Shown here: positions 26,578 to 33,474 of the stretch, one piece after another
Layout: every line of letters starts with the position of its first letter
How positions within the stretch are numbered: position 1 is the first letter of the stretch
Assembly (NCBI RefSeq): GCF_001634885.1
Contig: NZ_LWEX01000353.1
Coordinates: 1-33,474, forward strand
DNA length: 33,474 nt
Direction: 5' to 3'
Origin: Sulfitobacter sp. HI0040
GTDB taxonomy: Bacteria; Pseudomonadota; Alphaproteobacteria; Rhodobacterales; Rhodobacteraceae
The notes under the pieces: generated by a model
Databases searched by the model: none
Told to the model about the DNA's origin: nothing
The model's input: only the letters and a program-made list of their open reading frames with translations
Program-made: the position numbers and the translations under genes

Positions 26578-28281
26578 TCATTCGGCGGCCTCCAGGGTGT
26601 CGGTCACGGGCTCCAGCGCCTCGTGGAGAAGCGATTCGAGGAGGCGGGTGCGGGAGGTGGCGGTGGTGGTCAGGGCGGCCTCCAGCCGGTCGCAGAGGGC
26701 CATGAGGGCATCGACCTTGGCCACAATGCGGTGTTGTTCGGCGAGGGGTGGAACCGGGATCAAAATATTGGACAGCGCAGCTTGATTGATCTTCGGCATG
26801 GCCACGCGGTTGTCTTCGGAAACCGATTGATCGACAAAGGCCTGAGTGATCATGAACTTCACCAGGAACTCGCGGTGAATGTGTGCTCGGATTGGATACA
26901 TGTCCGCGCTACATAGGCCATCAAAATCGACAATTGTCACCTTGGCGAGGTTGGGGCGGATTTTGGAATAGAGGATAGAGCCGGCGGAGAAGCTGTGTTT
27001 GCCGCTGAACACGCCCGCTTCTTTCACTGAGACATAAGGAAGAAGCCTTGCTGTCCACCCTTCGATGTTGTCCGGCGCGATGTGCGGCATATCGGGGTAG
27101 CCTTTGGGGGATACCAAGTTCGATTGGATCGCTGCAATCTCATTGAAACGAGCCCACTGCCAATTTTCCGGGGCTTCGTAGGGCACTTCGCTGTCGTCCA
27201 AGGGTAGGATTGGCTTTTGCTTCTTTATCTCACCTTTTTTTGAAAGCCGGTCACGGTCTTCAGCAATCTGCTCCAACAAATCAGACGCCGGTTCATCCGC
27301 CGGATCCTGTTCCACCAGTTTTCCGCGGACGGCGAGGTTGAGGATGGTTTGGCGGAGGGTCTTGATCTGGTCGGGGCGCGTGGTGAGGGCGGGGAGCGCC
27401 TTGAGGGCGAAGGCGGCGTGGGTGGGGAGGTCCTCTGCCGTGGTGTCGGGGGCTGTCAGGCGGGCGAGGCTGGCGGCGGTCAGCTTGTCGCGCAGCTCCT
27501 CCCGTGTCTTGCCGGCCTCCTCCAGGCGATCACAGAGCGCCATGAGCTCATCGACCTTGGCGACGATCCGGTGCTGTTCGGCGAGAGGTGGAAGCGGGAT
27601 CAAGATGTTTGAAATGGACTCGCGATTTAGGGTTACTCCCTTAATCGCTCCCTTGGTCTCGCCGCCTCGGGCAAGGTCAGGCAAAACCTTGAATAAATAG
27701 GGATCAAGTTCCGCTAAGTGAGGCCGAATTGAGATGATAGCTTCGTTGTGGTAGGCGTGCACTCCCAGCCGTGACATTTTGCCGATCGTGAGCTTGAAGC
27801 TCATAATCATTGTTCCGGCTGGAGCTGGGTCAGATTTGAAGGCTTCTTTCTTAGCCTTTTCGCTGACTGTTTCCTTTGTCTCGCTTACGACTTGGCCATC
27901 AACCATGTCCGCAATGCTCACCCAATGGAAATCACCGGTATTCCAATAAGATGTATCGCCTCGCGATGGGGTCCTGCCGGCTGAGAAATCGACGATGTTC
28001 GCGAAGCGAACCCAAATCCAATTACTTGGGAGTGGGTGTGGTTGATCACATCGCGCGACGGGTGGCAGTTCAGGTTTTTTCTTAATCGCCCCTACCTCAA
28101 AGAGACGAACCTTTTTTTCGGCTATCCTGTCAAGCAGCTCTATGGCAGGCTCATTCGCCGCATCCTGCTCCACCAGCTTCCCACGCACCGCCAAATCCAG
28201 GACGAACCGCCGCAGCCGCGCGATGGCGTCCGGCGCTTCGCTGATCTGTTCGTAAACCTGCAGCAACCGTTCCGCGTTCAT
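26578..28281 (-). CDS. hsdS: Type I restriction-modification specificity subunit HsdS
   Basis: A 567-residue DNA-recognition subunit. Two target-recognition domains (approximately residues 85-245 and 380-525) alternate with two nearly identical conserved blocks. One block is LAVRGKLVEQDAANEPAIELL, occurring again as LAVRGKLVEQDPADEPASDLL. The other is ILIPLPPLAEQHRIVAKVDE, occurring again near the C-terminus. It directs HsdM and HsdR to a bipartite site. Its ATG overlaps the hsdM TGA (ATGA), giving coupled translation. The domains have no frameshift, so specificity appears functional. The recognised DNA sequence cannot be read from the protein. Confidence 0.93.
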   Translation of the reverse strand: MNAERLLQVYEQISEAPDAIARLRRFVLDLAVRGKLVEQDAANEPAIELLDRIAEKKVRLFEVGAIKKKPELPPVARCDQPHPLPSNWIWVRFANIVDFSAGRTPSRGDTSYWNTGDFHWVSIADMVDGQVVSETKETVSEKAKKEAFKSDPAPAGTMIMSFKLTIGKMSRLGVHAYHNEAIISIRPHLAELDPYLFKVLPDLARGGETKGAIKGVTLNRESISNILIPLPPLAEQHRIVAKVDELMALCDRLEEAGKTREELRDKLTAASLARLTAPDTTAEDLPTHAAFALKALPALTTRPDQIKTLRQTILNLAVRGKLVEQDPADEPASDLLEQIAEDRDRLSKKGEIKKQKPILPLDDSEVPYEAPENWQWARFNEIAAIQSNLVSPKGYPDMPHIAPDNIEGWTARLLPYVSVKEAGVFSGKHSFSAGSILYSKIRPNLAKVTIVDFDGLCSADMYPIRAHIHREFLVKFMITQAFVDQSVSEDNRVAMPKINQAALSNILIPVPPLAEQHRIVAKVDALMALCDRLEAALTTTATSRTRLLESLLHEALEPVTDTLEAAE

Positions 28282-29726
28282 CGGGCCAGCGCCTCCGTCA
28301 GGATGGCCTTCAGCTCGGCGCGCAGGCTATCGACCGAGGCCTTGGCCTTGGTCAGGTCGTTCAGCAGGGTCTCTGGGTCGCCCCAGTCCTCTGCCTCCAC
28401 ATGCGGGTTCTTGATGTCGAGGTTGAAACCGCGCTCGCGGATCTCGTCAATCGACACTTTCCACGCGCGCTCGCTTTCCTGCCGCCCTTCGCGGGCCTCA
28501 CCGCCCCACCATGCGGCGCAGTCGTCCAGATGCTCCAGCCGGATCGGCTTGGTCATGGAATAGGCCTTCTGCGTCTCGGGCACGCGGTGTTCCCAATACC
28601 AGATGTCATGCGTGGGCGTGCCCTTTTCAAAGAAAAGCAGGTTGGTGCCGATGGAGGCATAGGGTTTGAAGACCGAGTTCGGCAGCCGCACGATGGTGTG
28701 CAGGTTGCATTCCTCAAGCAAGTGTTCCTTGAGCTTGGTTTTGATCCCTTCGCCAAAAAGCGAGCCATCGGGCAGCACCACGGCTGCCCTGCCGTTGTCC
28801 TTAAGCAAGCGGATGATGAGCGCGAGGAACAGGTCTGCCGTTTCGCGGGTGCGGAAGGTGGGGAAGTTGTTCTCGATCCCGTCCTCTTCCTTGCCACCGA
28901 AGGGCGGGTTGGACAGGACGATGTCGACCTTGTCCGCTTGGCCCCAACTGACCAGCGGGCGCGCCAGGGTGTTGTCGTGACGCACCCATGACGGCTCTTC
29001 CACCCCGTGCAGCAGCATGTTGGTGACGCAGAGCATGTGGGGCAGCGGCTTCTTCTCGACCGCGCGTAGCGAGGCCTGCATCAGCGTCTCGTCCTCAGGG
29101 CGCTTGATGTGCTTGTCGCGCATGTGGCGCATGGCGCAGGTCAGGAAGCCGCCGGTGCCGCAGGCGGGGTCAAACAGCACCTCGCCGGGCGTTGGGTCGA
29201 TCTGCTGAACCATGAAGGCGGTGACCGCGCGGGGCGTGTAATATTCGCCGGCGTTGCCCGCGTTCTGGAGGTCGTTCAACAGCTGTTCGTAGATGTCGCC
29301 AAAGTGCTGGCGTTCGGTGAGGTTGTTAAAATCGACCTCGTTGATCTTGTTGATCACCTGCCGCAGGAGCTGGCCGGATTTCATGTAGTTATAGGCGTCC
29401 TCAAAAATATCGCGGACGACCTTGGCGCGGGGCCCTTTTTGCGGGGAGAGTTGTTTGAGGCGGGGGAACAGCTCGTCGTTCAGAAAGTCCAGAAGCGTGT
29501 CGCCGGTGATGCCCTCAGGGTTGGCCGCCCAGGTCCGCCACTGCAGATCCTCGGGGATGGGCGAGGTGTAGTCATCTTGTGTGATTTCCAGCGCTTCGTC
29601 CTGGTCATCCATGATTTTGAGGAAGAACATCCAGACCAGCTGGGACATGCGCTGCGCGTCACCATCGACGCCGGTGTCCTTGCGCATGATATCTTGGATG
29701 GATTTGACGAGGTTGCGGACGGACAT
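28278..29726 (-). CDS. hsdM: Type I restriction-modification methyltransferase HsdM
   Basis: A 482-residue N6-adenine methyltransferase. The N-terminal helical domain (residues 1-150) is followed by EYYTPRAVTAFMV, the SAM-binding DPACGTGGF at 186-194, and the catalytic NPPFGG motif at 273-278, ending with a coiled C-terminus that contacts HsdS. It is full length with all key residues. It starts 3 bases after the hsdR stop and overlaps hsdS, so the three hsd genes form one operon read leftward. Confidence 0.96.
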   Translation of the reverse strand: MSVRNLVKSIQDIMRKDTGVDGDAQRMSQLVWMFFLKIMDDQDEALEITQDDYTSPIPEDLQWRTWAANPEGITGDTLLDFLNDELFPRLKQLSPQKGPRAKVVRDIFEDAYNYMKSGQLLRQVINKINEVDFNNLTERQHFGDIYEQLLNDLQNAGNAGEYYTPRAVTAFMVQQIDPTPGEVLFDPACGTGGFLTCAMRHMRDKHIKRPEDETLMQASLRAVEKKPLPHMLCVTNMLLHGVEEPSWVRHDNTLARPLVSWGQADKVDIVLSNPPFGGKEEDGIENNFPTFRTRETADLFLALIIRLLKDNGRAAVVLPDGSLFGEGIKTKLKEHLLEECNLHTIVRLPNSVFKPYASIGTNLLFFEKGTPTHDIWYWEHRVPETQKAYSMTKPIRLEHLDDCAAWWGGEAREGRQESERAWKVSIDEIRERGFNLDIKNPHVEAEDWGDPETLLNDLTKAKASVDSLRAELKAILTEALAR

Positions 29727-29729
29727 GAG

Positions 29730-32192
29730 TTATGCACTTTCTTCGTAGAGCGCCGTCTGCATCTCATGCACGGCGCGAATGTAGTCGTTCTTCTTGCCGA
29801 AGGCGCGGATCAATTCAACCTCGGTGCCCATGCCGGAGAATGGATTGATTTTCAGGATCTTCGGGTCGTCGATGCTGATAACGCCGTCGTCGGCGTATTT
29901 TTCCAGCAATGCCTCAAGGACAGCACGGGCCTGGGGGCCGTATTTGGTAAACACGTCTCGCTTGAGCACATTATCGGCGCGTTCTTTGCGGGTCAGCGGC
30001 TTGGCGTCAAAGGCGATATGGCAGATCAGGTCAAACGGGTCGAGGTCCAACCCCAGTTCGTCAGCGATTACGTCGAGGGGCAATCCCTCCTCGGCCAGTT
30101 CTTCGACAAGCGCGTGTTTGCGTTCGGTCTGCTTCCAGCGCCGCAGGAAATCATCCAGGCTGGTGAAACGCTGCCGCATGGCCTTGCGCGTGTAGTCGCG
30201 GAGGGACTCGGTTACCAGCTTGCCGCTTTCATCAAGGTATTCGACGCGCTCGGCGACGATGTCAGCGCCCACGCCGTCGATATAAACCTTGGGGTGCGGG
30301 CCGGTCTTGGTGCCGCTTGTGAGGTTCTGGTTGTTCGGATCGATCAGGACGGTCTCGTTCTCCGCAGGGTTCTCACCGCTTGCTGTGCCGTCGCCGTCCG
30401 GCGTCTGGGCTGGCGTTTCGTCCGACGGGGTCACAGGGTCATACTGACTGGGTTCGTAGATTTGAACAGGCTCGCCGTCGAAGTCCGGATCTGCGAAATG
30501 GCTTGACGCACCGCGGAAATCCATCAGCGTGAAGAACAGCTTGCGCGTATCTTCATGCACCCGTGTGCCGCGCCCAACGATCTGCTTGAATTCGGTCATA
30601 GACCCGACTTCGCGGTCGAGCACGATCAGGCGGCAGGTCTGGGCGTCGACCCCTGTAGACAGAAGTTTGGATGTGGTCACGATCACGGGGTAAGCGGCCT
30701 CTGGATCGATAAAATTTCCCAGTTGATCGATGCCGTCTTTGTCGTTCCCGGTGATCCGCATCACGTATCGCGCGTTCTTTGCGACGAGGTCGGCATTTTC
30801 GTTGATAAGCGCTTGGCGCATACGCGCTGCATGCTCTTGATCCACGCAGAACACGATGGTCTTGGCCATCGGGTCGCCACTTTCGCGGAGGAACTCCGTA
30901 ATTTTTCGCGCGACGAGCTTGGTACGGTCGTCCAAAACCAGCGTTCGGTCGAAATCCTTGGCATTGTAGATCCGGTCCTCGACCTCTTCTCCATCCCGAT
31001 CCAGCTGGCCTTTCGCCGGGCGATACCCCTGCACGTCACGGTCGACGTGAACTTTGATGACTTTGTAGGGCGCAAGGAAACCGTCGCGGATGCCTTGCTT
31101 CAAGGTGTAGCTGAAGACTGGTGGCCCAAAGTAGTCAATGTTCGACGCGTATTCCGTCTCCTTGGGTGTCGCCGTCAGGCCGATCTGCACGGCTGACGAG
31201 AAATGATCGAGGATCTCCCGCCAAGCGGAGTCCGCCGATGCGCTCCCCCGATGACATTCGTCGATGATGATCAGGTCGAAGAAGTCCTTGGAGAACTCAC
31301 GATAGATCTTCTGGCTCTCGTTCGGGCCGGTGATGGCCTGGTAAAGCCCGAGGTAGATTTCATAGGAGGAGTCGATGCGGCGCTTTTTGTCCATCGCAAG
31401 CGTAACGCTCTCCTTGGTTCCGTCCGGCCGCTCGATGGTTTTCGACTGGGTCGACAGCTTCGCCATCTTGCCACTGAAGGGCCGAAAGTCGTTGACCATG
31501 GTTTGATCGATAAGCACATTTCGATCTGCCAAGAACAGAACGCGTTTTCCAGGAAACGCCTGCCGAAAGCGCCAGATGATCTGAAAAGCCGTATAGGTTT
31601 TGCCGGTGCCCGTCGCCATGACCAGAAGGACGCGATCCTGCCCCTTGGCTATCGCTTCCATCGTTTTGTTGATGGCATTGACCTGATAGTAGCGCGGTTC
31701 CTTGCCCGAACCGTCATCATGGTAATCCTCAAGAGCGATTTTTTCCTCAGCGTCGGACAGCCCTTTCCAAGATTTATAGCGCTGCCAAAGATCCTGGGGG
31801 CTGGGGAATTCATCCAAGCCCAAGGACTGTTCGACATTTGATGAAGATCCAGTTCGATCGTGGAAGACAAAGCCATTTCCGTTCGATGAGAATACGAAGG
31901 GAATATCCAGCGTCTCAGCGTAGCCGAGCGCTTGCTGCATGCCTCCGCCGACGGGCTGTTTGTTGTCTTTCGCCTCGATGATGGCGATGGGGATGTTGGG
32001 CTTTGCTGACAAGATGTAATCAGCACGCTTGCCTTCGCCGCGGCTGACCATCTTACCGCGGACGATGATCCGGCCTTTGGTGAAACTGACCTCTTCGCGG
32101 ATTTGGCTGTTCACGTCCCAGCCTGCTAAGACAAGGGCTGGGGTGATAAATTTGGTGCATATATCGCGCTCGCTAAGGCCCCGCTTGTCCAT
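29730..32192 (-). CDS. hsdR: Type I restriction endonuclease subunit HsdR (EcoEI-like)
   Basis: An 820-residue motor-nuclease subunit that translocates and cuts unmodified DNA. The N-terminal nuclease has Asp58 and EAK at 73-75. The SF2 helicase has Walker A ATGTGKT at 193-199, DECH in LIIIDECHRGS, GLTATP and QIVGRGTR. The C-terminal EcoEI-type domain follows an acidic, proline-rich linker (near TPSDETPAQTPDGDG). The ATG at 32192 has AGGA 5 bases upstream and is preferred to an upstream TTG at 32207. It is first in the operon hsdR-hsdM-hsdS. All motifs are intact. Confidence 0.95.
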   Translation of the reverse strand: MDKRGLSERDICTKFITPALVLAGWDVNSQIREEVSFTKGRIIVRGKMVSRGEGKRADYILSAKPNIPIAIIEAKDNKQPVGGGMQQALGYAETLDIPFVFSSNGNGFVFHDRTGSSSNVEQSLGLDEFPSPQDLWQRYKSWKGLSDAEEKIALEDYHDDGSGKEPRYYQVNAINKTMEAIAKGQDRVLLVMATGTGKTYTAFQIIWRFRQAFPGKRVLFLADRNVLIDQTMVNDFRPFSGKMAKLSTQSKTIERPDGTKESVTLAMDKKRRIDSSYEIYLGLYQAITGPNESQKIYREFSKDFFDLIIIDECHRGSASADSAWREILDHFSSAVQIGLTATPKETEYASNIDYFGPPVFSYTLKQGIRDGFLAPYKVIKVHVDRDVQGYRPAKGQLDRDGEEVEDRIYNAKDFDRTLVLDDRTKLVARKITEFLRESGDPMAKTIVFCVDQEHAARMRQALINENADLVAKNARYVMRITGNDKDGIDQLGNFIDPEAAYPVIVTTSKLLSTGVDAQTCRLIVLDREVGSMTEFKQIVGRGTRVHEDTRKLFFTLMDFRGASSHFADPDFDGEPVQIYEPSQYDPVTPSDETPAQTPDGDGTASGENPAENETVLIDPNNQNLTSGTKTGPHPKVYIDGVGADIVAERVEYLDESGKLVTESLRDYTRKAMRQRFTSLDDFLRRWKQTERKHALVEELAEEGLPLDVIADELGLDLDPFDLICHIAFDAKPLTRKERADNVLKRDVFTKYGPQARAVLEALLEKYADDGVISIDDPKILKINPFSGMGTEVELIRAFGKKNDYIRAVHEMQTALYEESA

Positions 32193-32342
32193 TTTATCCT
32201 GCCGCAATTAAAATCGAAAAAAGTATCTACCGATGCTACGTCGGGATGCGCGGGAAAGACAAGCGTGCGCTATCACAATGATTAAAGGCGTTCCTGCGTT
32301 TTTCGCCTGACACGCCAAGTTGCGCGGATTGACGACGGCACT
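32193..32342. promoter_or_regulatory. Divergent intergenic region upstream of hsdR
   Basis: An AT-richer spacer of about 150 bases that should hold the hsd operon promoter. I cannot point to a confident -35/-10 pair. Confidence 0.35.
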
Positions 32343-32833
32343 ATGACGGCTGCTGATTGGTCCTATGAAGGTAATGATACGATCGCCGCGGAATATTTGC
32401 TGATACTTAGCGAAGAGCTGCTGGGCCGCCGATACAACAAGGCCGCGCAGAACCGCTCTCTGCAAAATCAAATTGGTCGGAGCCGAGATTCCATCGAATT
32501 TAAAATCTCCAACGTCGCGCCGCTTTGCGGGCCCTGGACAGGCGACATTCAAAAGGTATGCGCCGAGGTGCAATTTGCAAGTGTCGCTGGTAAAAGCCGC
32601 CGCCAGGTGGTTCGTACGTGATCCTGATGGGGAAGCGGCACTTCACCGTGAATACGACGCTGGTTGGCCAAGGCTGCGCATTCCTTCATTGATGTCGCAC
32701 CAACTATTCAAAATGCTCCGCTTCCGAAGTAGTTGGAATAGATGCAGCACGTCGTCCGACGTTCGATGCCGCCGGCCGCCGCGAACGGAACCGGGCGCTC
32801 GGCTATGCCGGTGAGGGGCGGGTGTTTAACATG
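32343..32833 (+). pseudogene. Decayed DUF3883-type gene (N-terminal part, two frameshifts)
   Basis: Three frames must be joined to follow one protein. Frame A (from ATG 32343) gives DWSYEGNDTIAAEYLLILSE, RRYNKAAQNRSLQNQ and GRSRDSIEFKISNVAPL. Frame B (from about 32550) gives YAPRCNLQVSLVKAAARWFVRDPD. Frame C (about 32725-32833) gives ARRPTFDAAGRRERNRALGY followed by AGEGRVFN. In this order they match the start of proteins annotated DUF3883 domain-containing (patterns like ADYF..L..EL.G..YNKAEHNR, RS.GSIEFKHQNISAVL, and FDAAERDARNRALGRAGE). The C-terminal DUF3883 domain itself is absent. It is divergent from hsdR; relatives occur in defence islands. Confidence 0.55.
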
Positions 32834-33079
32834 AGCGTGCGACCTTCAGCCGTGCTTCACGGCGTCAGATTGGTTGTCTGGGCCATGTGCCGTGTTAGAA
32901 ACCGGCTTCCTGTCAAAAAAAGCATCGCGCACCCAAGCCGCGATGGTGGTTCGGCATGGGTAGTCTAAAGCATGCAGAGTCCATCAGATGCAGCGGTCAT
33001 GGGTTGCATAGTGATTTAGCGCCACCTGCCTCTGCGCCGTCGAAAACTAAGGCGTGCGCGGTGCCGATTATATAGGCAT
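32834..33079. other. Degenerate sequence, no gene seen
   Basis: Between the DUF3883-type remnant and the IS3 remnant there is only broken sequence, with short frames and no recognisable product. Confidence 0.4.
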
Positions 33080-33225
33080 GATTTGCCGCCATTGGTATTC
33101 CCGAGGCCACGCCTTCCAAGCCGTTCTTCGTCGGATACCCCAACTTACGAGTCGCGGGCCTGCACCCGCTTGTCGAGCTTGACGTAAAGCTTGACCGCGC
33201 GCAGTCCTTCTTCGTAGCTGTGCAT
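33080..33225 (-). pseudogene. Remnant of IS3-family transposase orfA
   Basis: On the minus strand from the ATG at 33225 the reading is MHSYEEGLRAVKLYVKLDKR then VQARDS and a stop. In the next frames follow RKLGYPTKNGLE and WPREYQWRQ. The order matches the N-terminal helix-turn-helix of IS3/IS150-like OrfA (MHSYE...RAV.LY.KLGKR, RQLGYPTKN.LK.WYREY). Two frameshifts and truncation make it non-functional. Confidence 0.6.
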
Positions 33226-33247
33226 GGACTATCCCTAAGATAGTCCA
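33225..33247. repeat. Hairpin at the start of the IS3 orfA remnant
   Basis: TGGACTATC (33225-33233) and GATAGTCCA (33239-33247) pair perfectly across CCTAA. On the minus strand the stem ends on the first base of the orfA ATG, and the AGGG ribosome site lies in the loop region, a layout that would limit translation. Confidence 0.6.
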
Positions 33248-33474
33248 ACCTTTCGTCCGCACCCCCACCGGCCCCTTCGCAAGGACAATCACCACGTAGC
33301 TCTTTGGGTGCGGTTCGATGGGATCGGTTCGGTAAATTTCATGGTTCTAATGGGTGTAATGCATAGATGCCTATGTGCTTAATTGCTTGGCTTCAGAATG
33401 TTGTTGTATAGCAAGCGCTTAACGGAGATTGTAAATTTCTATGCTGCGTCGGTGGGTCCTAAAGTAGGAGAAAC
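33248..33474. other. Window end, no gene seen
   Basis: An AT-rich tail with no convincing frame. It may be the outer end of the IS3 remnant (33248-33300) followed by unrelated sequence. Confidence 0.4.

Noticed and set aside
32208-32573. 121-residue minus-strand frame upstream of hsdR
   Set aside because: The plus strand here gives a recognisable DUF3883-type N-terminus, and the minus product is unlike any protein family and lacks a ribosome site.
32997-33295. Two overlapping 75-83 residue minus-strand frames near the window end
   Set aside because: They are the shifted readings of the degenerate IS3 orfA, each carrying one fragment of it.

Overview
The window looks like a chromosomal segment of a marine alphaproteobacterium of the Rhodobacteraceae (Roseobacter group). 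This is judged from the GC-rich core genes, the TamA-TamB pair, the tripartite TRAP transporter, the DUF992 protein and an AI-2E family permease. Species is not determinable by eye.

Region 1 (1-10255) is ordinary GC-rich core genome. It holds the 3' part of lipB and a FrnE/DsbA-like thiol oxidoreductase on the minus strand, a tRNA-Leu(GAG), and an overlapping tamA-tamB operon for outer-membrane protein insertion. A flavin reductase and a secreted DUF992 protein with a clear intrinsic terminator follow. TamB carries ten consecutive 60-residue repeats with an exact 180-bp period.

Region 2 (about 10256-11681) is a small AT-rich insertion carrying a stand-alone HNH endonuclease. It is bracketed by two nearly identical terminator hairpins, and a GC-rich stretch with a 16-bp foldback lies on its right side. 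Region 3 (11682-18560) returns to core metabolism: acetyl-CoA synthetase (minus), a divergent three-gene TRAP transporter operon, and a convergent AI-2E family permease.

Region 4 (about 18560 to the end) is an AT-richer, mosaic defence island. It begins near a tRNA-3'-end-like fragment. It contains an IS110-family (IS1111-type) element with perfect 15-bp subterminal inverted repeats, and a Gabija-like pair (gajA, a compact gajB) followed by a tiny coupled ORF and flanked by a diverged repeat. It also contains a complete type I restriction-modification operon (hsdR-hsdM-hsdS, minus strand) whose two downstream accessory genes appear broken: one by an apparent frameshift, one by an in-frame TAA. 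Beyond hsdR are a decayed DUF3883-type gene with two frameshifts and the remnant of an IS3-family orfA. Nuclease-helicase (Gabija-like) and modification-restriction systems are therefore apparently intact, while several satellite defence genes are decaying.
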